From contig CAJTUA010000003.1 of the NCBI GenBank assembly GCA_910579615.1, positions 186,001-250,000 on the forward strand: a DNA stretch of 64,000 nucleotides, read 5' to 3'. The notes under the pieces were generated by a model. The model saw only the letters and a program-made list of their open reading frames with translations. It was not told the DNA's origin and searched no databases. This DNA comes from an uncultured Lachnospiraceae bacterium (GTDB lineage: Bacteria > Bacillota > Clostridia > Lachnospirales > Lachnospiraceae). Below are positions 50,822 to 59,623 of the stretch, one piece after another; within the stretch, counting starts at the first letter, position 1; each line of letters opens with the position of its first letter. The position numbers were made by a program, and so were the translations under genes.

Positions 50822-53800
50822 ATGAATATTAGTGGAAAAACAGTTGAAAAAGCGTTTAAAAAATTGAAATCAAGCGTTTATTTTGACAAAACACAAGTTA
50901 TTTTACGAAATGCGATTGTAGAATTTGAAGATAGACACAAAAACATGGATGAATATTTGTTTTCTGTATATGAACAGTTAAGTGATGCTAAAAAATTTGT
51001 ACGGCTCCAGAAAAACATATTGAATTCGATTTCGGTATTGTCTTTTCCTAAAAAATTAGATGATAGTAATAGAGACATTATTATGAATTCGTCATCAAAA
51101 GAAAACAAGATTAAAGAGCTACAACATTTTATCAACATGAAGGTGGAAGGGCATCTGCTCGGCGTACTTTGGATTATGTTATTGGGATATAAAATTAACG
51201 ATAAAATCTACGAACATTCTTATGGAAACCGCATAAGAAAAAAACTGATTAACGAACTTGGCGATAATCCGACATATTCTCCATACTTGTTTGAACCATA
51301 TTTTGAACAGTATGAAAGTTGGAGAGATAAAGCAATGTCAGAAGCAAAGAAGCATATGGCAATGAAGCAGGATGTTATTATAATAACCATGGATTTTCGT
51401 AGGTACTATTATTTTATTGATGCAGACAAGGAGGTTTTTGATTCTCTGTATAAGGAGGCAATTGCAAATGAAGAGGGTAAATATAATGAAGAACAAGAAG
51501 AAATTTTAAAACGTTTAAATACTTTCGTTTATAGGGTTGTAAAAAGATACTCTGAACTTTTTGGGGATGAGTATAAGAAAAGATGTATACTTCCGATTGG
51601 TTTTTTACCATCGAATATAATCGGTAACTGGTGTTTAAGAAATTTTGATAAGGCTATTGTAGATGGTTGGAATCCTGTTTACTACGGGAGATATGTAGAT
51701 GATGTTTTAATTGTTGATAAGGTGGAACATAATAGTGATATATATTGCAAAGCGAAAGAAGATGAATTAAGAAGAGGTGATGTGATAGAATTTTTTCTGA
51801 AGAAATGTTCAAAGTGGAATGGAGTTTCTGTATTTGGCTGTGACAGGGAAAAGGAGTTTGCACTTATAGGAATCGATGAAGAGGAAACGCGGAACGCATG
51901 CGAAGAAGCAAAGAATAAGGGGAGGGACTATAAGAAGAGTGACTTGGTAGTATATCATGTAAATCCTAGATATAATGTCGTTGCAAATAATAAATCAAAT
52001 ATTATTGTACATAATGACAAAGTGAAAGTTTTTTATTTCAAAAGCAGTGAGTCGGATGCACTTCTGACTTGTTTTCAGGCGAACATTGCAAAAAATAAGA
52101 GTGAATTTCGCCATCTCCCGGAGGATGAGTCAGTGTTTCAGAAAGATGATTATAGTGAGATATATTCCTTGAAAAACAGTGATACGATAAATAAATTGCG
52201 AGGGGTGGATGGAATTGAACTTAATAGGTTTGAACTGTCAAAATTTCTCGGGAAATATTTAAGGATTGGGGGGATGATTAAAGATAAGATTGAATCAAGA
52301 TTTGAGAAGGATATTTTAAAAATATTTAATTTACGGGCAATTTTAGAAAATTATATTTCTTGGGAAAAAGTGATAGAGATTTTTGTGATTAACGAAAGAT
52401 TCCGAACAGTAGAGCATTTTGTAGAGCAAATTATTGCGGCGATAGAGTCTATTCAATGCGTTTCGGAAGTTCCTTTTGCATCTGAGCAAGTGGTGAAAAA
52501 GACTTTGTACCAATATCTTCATTCTGTATTGTGTCGTTCTTTTGCATTGGTATGGAAGGAAGAACGCAGAGAATCGGAAAAGAGGATATATTCAGGAGAA
52601 TTCCTTGATAGTATTTCCGTAAAATGTGATAATGCAGGAAACTGTGTTGAATATTTGGATGATTTACACTTCATGTATTGTCAGACTTGTATGGTTGATA
52701 AGTCCGTGATGCCGATTAGTATCCGTATGCTGCCAATGAAAAAATATAGGTCAGGGAAACTACAAGGGAACTTGACAAATTTCAATGATGTTCTTTTGGC
52801 TGTGGAATTTGATTGGAAGGATAATTATAAATACTATCCATATATGGTGAATATGTATGATTTTAGTATGATTACTTGTGTGGAGCAGCTAAAGGAAAAT
52901 GAGCCATTTAAAGATATGCAAAAAATAAATCAAAAGCAAAACGAGCATTATTTAAAGAGTAATTATAATTTAGAGAAGGATGTGGATGGCGAGCGAATAA
53001 AAAATTTAAAGCGTTTGGTGGATGTAAAGGAGCTTGGTAAAGAGTTTGCTAATGCTTGTTTTGTCACGGTAGGTGACGGAAATAAAAGCAGATTGAAGGT
53101 TGCGATTGCAAATGTGAAACTGGATTCTAAAAACTTTCAAAGTCTTGTGAAAGGCATGCCAAATCGTTCCTATACACGTTACCGTGCCTTGTCTTCGCTT
53201 GTGAATCAGGCCATTGACCAAAAAGCAGATATGCTTATTATGCCGGAAGCCTTTGTTCCTTATGAATGGTTGTCAACATTGGCACGGACGTGTGCGAGAA
53301 ATAGTATGGCGGTAGTGACAGGCGTGGAACATATTAAAGTAGAAAATAAAATTTTTAATTTGACAGCTATAATTTTACCTTATTTGGAAGAAGGACATAG
53401 ATGTGCGCATCTCTCTTTTCATTTGAAGACACATTATGCTCCAAGTGAGAAGGAAAAGATAAACGGATACCGCTTGACAGAAATGGAAGGGAAGCACTAT
53501 GAATTATATAAATGGAATAATTGCTATTTCCCGGTTTACTGTTGTTATGAACTAACTTCTATTTTTGACAGAGGATTATTTCAGGCTTATGCAGATATGA
53601 TAATTGCAGTCGAGTGGAATAAAGATATTAATTACTATAGCAATATACTTGAGTCGTTAAGCAGAGATGTGCATTGCTATTGCATTCAGGTAAATACGTC
53701 GGATTATGGTGATAGCAGGATTACACGACCGTCGAAAACAGAGGAAAAAGATGTAATTAAAACGAAAGGAGGTTCTAATAGTACGATTCTTATAGAAGAT

Positions 53801-53962
53801 ATTGATATTGCAGCACTCAGAGAATTCCAACTCAAGGAATATACATTACAGAAGAATGGAACATTTAAAGTGACTCCGCCAGGCTTTAATACTGATATTA
53901 TTATGAAGAAAGTGAAGGAAGAGAATTTGTTTGGGGATACCTTGATAAAAAACACATTTTGA
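50822..53962 (+). CDS. Reverse transcriptase fused to a nitrilase-like domain (DRT1/UG1 type)
   Basis: 1046 residues. The RT palm shows motif A IIITMDFRRYYYFID (Asp at 191), motif B PIGFLPSNIIGNW and motif C YYGRYVDDVLIVD (YVDD at 291-294), then KVKVFYFKSSESD. A helical middle of some 300 residues follows. The C-terminal part (about 750-1020) is a carbon-nitrogen hydrolase: Glu 809 in LIMPEAFVPYEW, Lys 869 in HLKTHYAPSE and Cys 908 in VYCCYELTS, a complete triad. RT-nitrilase fusions are the known class 1 defence-associated reverse transcriptases. The ATG at 50822 has GAGGAG nine bases upstream. Very low GC suggests acquisition by transfer. Confidence 0.9.
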   Translation: MNISGKTVEKAFKKLKSSVYFDKTQVILRNAIVEFEDRHKNMDEYLFSVYEQLSDAKKFVRLQKNILNSISVLSFPKKLDDSNRDIIMNSSSKENKIKELQHFINMKVEGHLLGVLWIMLLGYKINDKIYEHSYGNRIRKKLINELGDNPTYSPYLFEPYFEQYESWRDKAMSEAKKHMAMKQDVIIITMDFRRYYYFIDADKEVFDSLYKEAIANEEGKYNEEQEEILKRLNTFVYRVVKRYSELFGDEYKKRCILPIGFLPSNIIGNWCLRNFDKAIVDGWNPVYYGRYVDDVLIVDKVEHNSDIYCKAKEDELRRGDVIEFFLKKCSKWNGVSVFGCDREKEFALIGIDEEETRNACEEAKNKGRDYKKSDLVVYHVNPRYNVVANNKSNIIVHNDKVKVFYFKSSESDALLTCFQANIAKNKSEFRHLPEDESVFQKDDYSEIYSLKNSDTINKLRGVDGIELNRFELSKFLGKYLRIGGMIKDKIESRFEKDILKIFNLRAILENYISWEKVIEIFVINERFRTVEHFVEQIIAAIESIQCVSEVPFASEQVVKKTLYQYLHSVLCRSFALVWKEERRESEKRIYSGEFLDSISVKCDNAGNCVEYLDDLHFMYCQTCMVDKSVMPISIRMLPMKKYRSGKLQGNLTNFNDVLLAVEFDWKDNYKYYPYMVNMYDFSMITCVEQLKENEPFKDMQKINQKQNEHYLKSNYNLEKDVDGERIKNLKRLVDVKELGKEFANACFVTVGDGNKSRLKVAIANVKLDSKNFQSLVKGMPNRSYTRYRALSSLVNQAIDQKADMLIMPEAFVPYEWLSTLARTCARNSMAVVTGVEHIKVENKIFNLTAIILPYLEEGHRCAHLSFHLKTHYAPSEKEKINGYRLTEMEGKHYELYKWNNCYFPVYCCYELTSIFDRGLFQAYADMIIAVEWNKDINYYSNILESLSRDVHCYCIQVNTSDYGDSRITRPSKTEEKDVIKTKGGSNSTILIEDIDIAALREFQLKEYTLQKNGTFKVTPPGFNTDIIMKKVKEENLFGDTLIKNTF

Positions 53963-54279
53963 AGGAGAGCCAGCAATACCTGATGGCTTCTATACCGATT
54001 TCAAAGCCGGAGAAATCAGAAGAATAAGAAGCGAGTTTGGAGAATAAGGCATTCCCGCCATCCGAAGTATTGGGGTTGCTTATCGAATAAGCGCACTACC
54101 TTGTGCAAAATACAGAGAGAAGCCATAGGGCAACCAATATTCAACTCATACGCGGAAAGCTTATTAGAGAGAGGGAACAGTCTTTCAAATACGAGCAGAA
54201 CCGCTCAAGGAAATAGGTCTAAGGGTTTACAGGTATCCCTCGAACAACCTAAATACATTATACAAGGAGCAAAAAAATT
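53963..54279 (+). other. 317-base spacer with nested hairpins after the RT gene
   Basis: No complete gene. Two abutting perfect hairpins, GCTTAT-CGA-ATAAGC (54078-54092) and GCAC-N6-GTGC (54093-54106), are enclosed by GGTTG (54074-54078) and CAACC (54131-54135). A 28-codon in-frame scrap (KAGEIRRIRSEFGE before the stop) lies at 53966-54049 and may be the tail of a disrupted gene. The last 100 bases probably contain the Sel1 gene promoter. It may be an untranslated region or a non-coding RNA related to the RT. Confidence 0.4.
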
Positions 54280-56844
54280 ATGTCAAACGAAACCAACATC
54301 ATCCCTTATGACAAGGAATACTGGCAAAGCAGCTTCGACATCAACCAGTGCCGCATTTCCGCCGAGTCGGGCTACGCGCGTGCGCAGGACGAGCTTGGCA
54401 ATTGTTACAAGCGCGGCGTGGGTGTGCGCAAGGACTATGCCGCCGCCGTGTTGTGGTTTACCAAGGCTGCCGACCAGGGCGATGCGGCGGCGCAGCGCAG
54501 CCTTGGCTATTGCTACGAAAACGGGCAGGGCGTGCCGCAGGACTGGCACAAGGCTCTGTACTGGTATGAGAAAGGTGCCGAGGGGGGCGATATTGACGCG
54601 CAGCAAAACACAGGGAATTGTTATCTTTATCACTGGAAAACGATGAAGGTAAAACCTGATTATTACAGGGCGGTTTACTGGTACAAAAAGGCGGCAGAGG
54701 GAGGGCATCCTGGAGCCCTGGTGAATCTTGGCTATTGCTATGAGGAAGGTTTTGGCGTGCCAAAAGACATGGTGAAGGCGGCCGAATGCTACTTGGAGGC
54801 CGCCAAGATGGGGGATGATGCAGGGCAGCATAACATAGCGAAGTGCTACTCGGCAGGCACCGGCGTAAAAAAGGATGTGGCGAAGGCCATCGAGTGGCAT
54901 ACAAGGGCGGCAGCGCAGGGCAATGCGAGCTCTTTGAATGACATCGGGGTAATCTACGCAAAAGGCAATGACGTGGAAAAGGACCTCCAGATGGCGTTTG
55001 AATATTACCTCAGGTCAGCTAAGGGAGGGTCACGCGTTGGCCAGTTCAATCTGGGAAGCTGTTATGAGGATGGCGATGGCGTACAGCAGGACTATCAGCA
55101 GGCACTTTATTGGTACGAAAAATCGGCGGCGCAGGGGTATCGTGCGGCGAAGTATAATATTGCCCGTTTTTATAAACACGGCTTTGGTGTAGAGAAGAAC
55201 CATGAAGAAGCGGTAAAATTATTTATGGAGCTTGCCAGGGAGGGGGATGAGGATGCACAGTGCGAGCTGGGGCTTTATTACGGGCTGTACGAGGATACTG
55301 GCATAGAACGGGATTATAAGGAGGCGGTTTATTGGTATACCAAAGCAGCGGAGCAGGGGAATGTCTGTGCGCTGCATAATCTTGCCTGCCTGTACCAGGA
55401 TGGCGATGGCGTGGAGCAGGATGAGGAGAAGGCGGCGGAATTGTTCCGCAGGGCTGCCGAGGCAGGGGATGCCGACTCGCAGTATGGCCTTGGCCTTTGT
55501 TATGAGAATGAAAGAGGGGTCGAGGAGGATGGCGAAGAGGCGGCGAAATGGTACGCCAAAGCGGCGAGGCAGGGGCTGGCGGAAGCGCAGTGCGCACTTG
55601 GGAATTGTTACCGGGACGGGTACGGTGTGGAGGAAGACCCGAAGCAGGCGGTGGAATGGTACGAAAAGGCGGCCAAGCAGGGATATGCGAAGGCGCAGTG
55701 TGCCCTTGCCCGCTGCTATAACACTGGCACAGGAACCCAGGAGGATACACGCAAGGCGTTTGAGCTGTATATGAAAGCGGCAAAGCAGGATTATGACCAT
55801 GCGCAGACCGGTGTCGGCAATTGCTATTGGGAAGGCAGGGGCGTAGAGAAGGATTACCGGAAGGCAGTCATCTGGTACCGGAAAGCTGCTATGCAGGAGG
55901 ATGAAAGGGCACAGTATTATCTTGCCTGTGCATACGACGCTGGACAGGGTGTGGAGAAAGACCAGCAGAAGGCGTTTGAATGGGTCAGGAAATCCGCAGA
56001 AGGCGGCTATGAGCCTGCGCAGTATTACATAGGGCGTTGTTATGCCGAAGGGAAATTTGTAGAGAAGGATGAAGCGCAGGCTGCGGAATGGTTTTTGGAG
56101 GCGGCGGAGCAGGGGCATGCCCCGTCACAGTACAGGATTGGCAACTGCTACCGGGATGGCGTGGGCGTAAAGCAGGATTTGGAGGCGGCGCTGATGTGGT
56201 ACCGCGAGGCGGCGGAGCAGGGAAATCAGGATGCGAAAGCGGCGATTGAGTCGCTGAAAAAGAAAGATACACAGGGTGGGCAGGACGCCAGTGCACAAAA
56301 TGGCGGCAATGCGGACGCACAGGAGACGGAGGAGAACGCCGCAATGTATGTCGAAGCGGCAAACCGGGGGGATGCACAGGCGCAGTTTTCCCTTGGCTGC
56401 TGCTACTCAAACGGCCAGGGTGTGGATTTGGATGATGAGAAAGCCGCCATATGGTTTGCGAAGGCAGCAGAACAAGGCCATGTAGGGGCACGGCATGTCC
56501 TCGCCTATTGTTACCAGACGGGGCAGGGCGTAGAGTATAACATCGACAAGGCGGTGGAATTGTACAGGAAATCGGCGGAACAAGGGTATGCCCTTTCCCA
56601 GACCAGCCTTGGGGAATGCTACGCGACGGGGCAGGGTGTGGAGTTAGATTATAGCAAAGCAGCCGAATTGTACCGGATGGCGGCCGAGCAGGGGGATGAA
56701 GAAGCGCAGTATAACCTTGCCTGCTGTTACATAACCGGGCAGGGCGTAGCGCAGGATATTCCTGCGGCGGTTCCGTGGCTGCAGGAGGCGGTTAAGAGGG
56801 GAAACGTGAACGCGAAGATTTTGCTTGGACGGCTTGGGCTGTAG
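54280..56844 (+). CDS. Sel1-repeat protein with about 21 repeats
   Basis: 854 residues, cytoplasmic. Nearly the whole protein is 36-residue Sel1 repeats of the form AQxxLGxCYxxGxGVxxDxxKAxxWYxKAAxQG. Seventeen run from residue 25 to about 650, a Gly/Gln/Asn-rich linker (TQGGQDASAQNGGNADAQET) breaks the array, and four more plus a partial one end it. Such solenoids bind other proteins. It is GC-rich, unlike the RT operon before it. Ribosome binding site AAGGAG. Its last 53 bases overlap the convergent M56 gene. Confidence 0.95.
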   Translation: MSNETNIIPYDKEYWQSSFDINQCRISAESGYARAQDELGNCYKRGVGVRKDYAAAVLWFTKAADQGDAAAQRSLGYCYENGQGVPQDWHKALYWYEKGAEGGDIDAQQNTGNCYLYHWKTMKVKPDYYRAVYWYKKAAEGGHPGALVNLGYCYEEGFGVPKDMVKAAECYLEAAKMGDDAGQHNIAKCYSAGTGVKKDVAKAIEWHTRAAAQGNASSLNDIGVIYAKGNDVEKDLQMAFEYYLRSAKGGSRVGQFNLGSCYEDGDGVQQDYQQALYWYEKSAAQGYRAAKYNIARFYKHGFGVEKNHEEAVKLFMELAREGDEDAQCELGLYYGLYEDTGIERDYKEAVYWYTKAAEQGNVCALHNLACLYQDGDGVEQDEEKAAELFRRAAEAGDADSQYGLGLCYENERGVEEDGEEAAKWYAKAARQGLAEAQCALGNCYRDGYGVEEDPKQAVEWYEKAAKQGYAKAQCALARCYNTGTGTQEDTRKAFELYMKAAKQDYDHAQTGVGNCYWEGRGVEKDYRKAVIWYRKAAMQEDERAQYYLACAYDAGQGVEKDQQKAFEWVRKSAEGGYEPAQYYIGRCYAEGKFVEKDEAQAAEWFLEAAEQGHAPSQYRIGNCYRDGVGVKQDLEAALMWYREAAEQGNQDAKAAIESLKKKDTQGGQDASAQNGGNADAQETEENAAMYVEAANRGDAQAQFSLGCCYSNGQGVDLDDEKAAIWFAKAAEQGHVGARHVLAYCYQTGQGVEYNIDKAVELYRKSAEQGYALSQTSLGECYATGQGVELDYSKAAELYRMAAEQGDEEAQYNLACCYITGQGVAQDIPAAVPWLQEAVKRGNVNAKILLGRLGL

Positions 56845-57934
56845 GGCAGACAGGGCGGTTTGCGGCAGCTGGCGCGCGGTTTGGAATGGCGGGTTTAAAA
56901 TAAATTTCTTCAATCCGCGCGCTAAGTTTGACGCGCAGGGCTGTGGAGTTGGAGATGGCAAGTGCCGTGGTGGCGAGGAAGAGTATTGTGGCACCTGCGA
57001 TAAAAACCACCGTTTTTATCTGCCTTCTTTTTGGTTTTTGGGTATGTAGCTGCATTTTTGCAATGGAAGCAATCCGGCGCTCCGCGGTGCTGCGGGACTG
57101 AAACCCAACCGAAAAGCCAGCCTGTTTGCACCCGGCAAAATCCGCGATGCAGCGGGCATATTCCAGACGCTCGCTTTGGCCGCAGCCCTTAAGCAGCACT
57201 TCGTCGCAGGAAATTTCGCATTGTTCATGGAAAATACGGGAGAAGTGATGAAGGAACGGGTTGAACCAGTAAATGCTCTTTAAAAAGATAATCAGGAAGC
57301 GAAAAAATATGTCTTTCCTGTGGCAGTGAACCATTTCATGGCGCAGGATAAATTCCAGATGTTTTGTTGGAATATCCATCCGGGGCAGGTAAATGACCGG
57401 GTGGACCACCCCGGCAATAAATGGTGAAATATTCAGTTCGGTACGGCAGAGACAAATCGGCTTGCGGATGTGGTATTCTTTTGCAAGCTGATTTTTTAAT
57501 GCTTCCAGCCCGCGGTTCGTTTCCGGGTGGCATACCTTTTTCAGCTGACGGAAAAAGCGGTGGTTTTGCAGGATATGCATGGAAAAGGTAATGGCAAATC
57601 CGGTGAGCCAAACCGCAAAAATAAGCGGGAGAAAGTGTAGCTCTTTATAATAATCATAAAAATAGTAGGCAATGGGAAGCTTTGCGATATGGAAGTAATT
57701 TAATTCCGCGCCAGGTGAGGGAAAGGTAATTGCCCCTGCGCTTTGCGCAAAGAAAAAAGCCGTCAGGATGGGAGCCGCGATATGGAAGAAAAGAACCAGG
57801 CGGAGCAAAGTATAGCCTTTGCCCGCGTTTAAAATCCGGATGCGGCACAGAATTTGGGCGGAGAAAAAGAAAACCCCGCCCAAAATTGAAGTGGATATCA
57901 GCAATATGAAAAAATCACTCAGTGCTGCAATCAT
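56792..57934 (-). CDS. BlaR1-type M56 family metallopeptidase
   Basis: 380 residues. Membrane segments at 7-30, 42-65, about 97-118 and a last one near 322 (VVFIAGATILFLATTALAIS). The zinc site is FILRHEMVHCHRKD (HExxH), followed by YWFNPFLHHFSRIFHEQCEI with the third ligand in CEISCDEV. It senses a signal such as a beta-lactam outside and cleaves the BlaI repressor. No penicillin-binding sensor domain is visible outside the last segment, so the ligand is unknown. It overlaps the BlaI gene by 20 bases. Confidence 0.9.
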   Translation of the reverse strand: MIAALSDFFILLISTSILGGVFFFSAQILCRIRILNAGKGYTLLRLVLFFHIAAPILTAFFFAQSAGAITFPSPGAELNYFHIAKLPIAYYFYDYYKELHFLPLIFAVWLTGFAITFSMHILQNHRFFRQLKKVCHPETNRGLEALKNQLAKEYHIRKPICLCRTELNISPFIAGVVHPVIYLPRMDIPTKHLEFILRHEMVHCHRKDIFFRFLIIFLKSIYWFNPFLHHFSRIFHEQCEISCDEVLLKGCGQSERLEYARCIADFAGCKQAGFSVGFQSRSTAERRIASIAKMQLHTQKPKRRQIKTVVFIAGATILFLATTALAISNSTALRVKLSARIEEIYFKPAIPNRAPAAANRPVCPTAQAVQAKSSRSRFPS

Positions 57935-58337
57935 TTTTAATATCCTCCAACAATTGGTTGATGCGTTCCTCCTGCTTTTTCGTCAGATGGCTTTTGCCGC
58001 AGAAGGATGCAACTAAATCAAGAAAGGACGAGTTCCCCAGGCTGTTTTCAAGCTGCTGCTTTAACAGCGCCTGCTCATATTCCTGCTGCGAAAAAAGCGG
58101 ATAATATATGTGGTGCCGCCCTTGCTGAACCGTTTTTACGTAGCCTTTTTCGTTTATTTTAAACAGGATTGCGCTTTTTGTGCCCTGCTCCTGGTGAAAG
58201 TCCGGATTGGCGTATATTTCGCGGCTGCTGATGCCCTCCGGGTGCGCCCAGATGAGTTTCATGAAGTTTAGCTCCGTCGGGGAGAGCTTATGTATGCCGC
58301 CAAGATGGTGAAGGGGTTCGTTGCTCTTTAATCTCAC
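57915..58337 (-). CDS. BlaI/MecI/CopY-family repressor
   Basis: 140 residues. Winged helix KLSPTELNFMKLIWAHPEGI, SREIYANPDFHQEQGTKSAI, INEKGYVKTVQQGRHHIYYP, then a dimerising tail (YEQALLKQQLENSLGNSSFL). It pairs with the M56 protease behind it. A GTG start at 58337 is proposed, with AAAGGAA upstream; an ATG at 58439 gives 34 extra residues without family similarity and would overlap the neighbouring gene. Confidence 0.88.
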   Translation of the reverse strand: MRLKSNEPLHHLGGIHKLSPTELNFMKLIWAHPEGISSREIYANPDFHQEQGTKSAILFKINEKGYVKTVQQGRHHIYYPLFSQQEYEQALLKQQLENSLGNSSFLDLVASFCGKSHLTKKQEERINQLLEDIKNDCSTE

Positions 58338-58426
58338 GGTGGATAAATTCCTTTCTTGGGTGCTGCAAAGATTGCGAAGGGGTGCGGCACAGGCTGCCAG
58401 CTGTGTTTGGTGAGAAAAAGTTTGGG

Positions 58427-58957
58427 TTATCGTTTCCACTTATCCTGCTTAAAGCCCGCTTCCGCCAGGCGGTTATGCATTGCCTCCAAAAAGTCCAGGA
58501 ATGCCTCGCGCTCCTGCGGCTGAACCGTGTTCGGGATGCCGTATGCCGTTTTGCTGCCCGTGTCACCGATGTCTAAGATTTCGCCGTAGGAGCCGTAGCC
58601 CTTCCGGTAAGCCAGGCATGCCTGTGAGTATTTCGGGTTGTAAGTGACTTCCACCACCTCATCCATATCAAGCAAAACGCCCTCACTGTGCTGCGTTAAG
58701 CCGCGGTCAACCTGCACGAGCGCAATCTGTCTGTCGCTTGTCCGGTAACCGAGGATGTAATGGTAGAAGGTTGTGGTGTTCGTGTCAAATACAAAGCCGC
58801 GCTCGAATTTTGAGCTTGTCTGGGTGGCGTGCAGGATTAAGTAGCTGTCGCCGTCCCCGATGGCTTCGTTGAACATCTCGCGCATGCGCGCTTTCGTCTT
58901 TGCGCATTCCGCTGCGTCATATTCAAGTTCCTTTGGTTTTTTTGAGAATAATCCCAT
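58427..58957 (-). CDS. Hypothetical protein, MGLFSKK start
   Basis: 176 residues, soluble. Not recognised. It has a short basic N-terminus (MGLFSKKPKELEYDAAECAK) and a beta-rich core with RGFVFDTNTTTFYHYILGYR, QIALVQVDRGLTQHSEGVLL and VTYNPKYSQACLAYRKGYGS. The C-terminus (PQEREAFLDFLEAMHNRLAE) is helical. A good promoter lies about 115 bases upstream. It may be co-transcribed with the BlaI-M56 pair. Confidence 0.75.
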   Translation of the reverse strand: MGLFSKKPKELEYDAAECAKTKARMREMFNEAIGDGDSYLILHATQTSSKFERGFVFDTNTTTFYHYILGYRTSDRQIALVQVDRGLTQHSEGVLLDMDEVVEVTYNPKYSQACLAYRKGYGSYGEILDIGDTGSKTAYGIPNTVQPQEREAFLDFLEAMHNRLAEAGFKQDKWKR

Positions 58958-59071
58958 TATGTGATACCTCCTTTGGTTGGGTTATGCCGATGCATTTTTT
59001 GGTAACGTATGCACGGCGCAAAAATTTTGTGTAAGAATTACAACAACACAACCGTGTAGCCCATAATCCAG

Positions 59072-59101
59072 ATTATACTACATCTTTGTTTGCGAAGTCA
59101 A
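59072..59101 (-). promoter_or_regulatory. Sigma-A promoter upstream of the MGLFSKK gene
   Basis: On the minus strand, TTGACT (59101-59096), 18 bases, TATAAT (59077-59072), with a leader of about 110 bases. Confidence 0.75.
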
Positions 59102-59623
59102 CCATTTTATTTATATTATATAAATATATTTATACAATATAGAAATTTATAAGCATATAATTGACGATGTAGAAAAGATACTATAATGGCATTGAGACAT
59201 GGGTTCGCCGTTGCCAGGTAAAAATTTTCAGCATTAGGAGAGAGTGTGATGAACAAAAAAGCGGCAATCAGCATTGCAGGGTAGGAATTTGGGTGGAACG
59301 AAAAATTGCAGGATGCCATAGACAATGGGCAGATGAGGGCAAATGCAGAACAATAAAAATGCAGGATGCGGAAAATGTACGAATTGGTAATGGACATTTC
59401 AATGGCAGTCATTATGTTGGGGGGATTGCGGTGATGATTGCGCCGAAAAGGGTGGCAAAAAAGTCCCTGACGGAAACGAAAAAAGGCATACTGCTTGTGC
59501 GGCTTTTTAGCAAAGGGTTCATAGATAGCGGCGGCACGGGTTCGGCGCTATATTTTGTTAGGAGGGAATGTGCTTGAATTCAGGGGGAAGAAATGGTATG
59601 ATGGCATAAACAGGAGGAAGCCA
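59102..59623 (+). other. AT-rich region with coding debris
   Basis: About 520 bases without a supported gene. A possible promoter for the next gene is TTGACG (59161-59166), 15 bases, TATAAT (59182-59187), with a short spacer. From 59248 on, small pieces such as FGWNEKLQDAIDNGQMRANA are broken by stops, and a 94-codon frame at 59293 has no ribosome binding site; both look like remains rather than genes. Confidence 0.35.

Noticed and set aside
49236..53962. Group II intron, retron or diversity-generating RT
   Set aside because: There is no intron RNA domain V, no maturase or HNH domain, no retron msr/msd stem and no variable/template repeat pair; the nitrilase fusion points to the defence class.
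54070..54136. Possible tRNA in the spacer after the RT gene
   Set aside because: Three stems are present but there is no acceptor stem of seven pairs, no T-loop sequence and no anticodon arm of the right size.
54280..56844. Periodic repeats that could suggest a CRISPR array or satellite
   Set aside because: The period is about 108 bases, matching 36-residue Sel1 units in one open frame; repeats diverge at DNA level and there are no unique spacers.
58337..58439. N-terminal extension of BlaI to an ATG at 58439
   Set aside because: The added residues have no family similarity and would overlap the neighbouring gene; the GTG at 58337 has its own ribosome binding site.
59293..59577. 94-codon plus-strand frame before the YHGS gene
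   Set aside because: No ribosome binding site and irregular composition; other frames contain equally plausible scraps, so it looks like decayed sequence.
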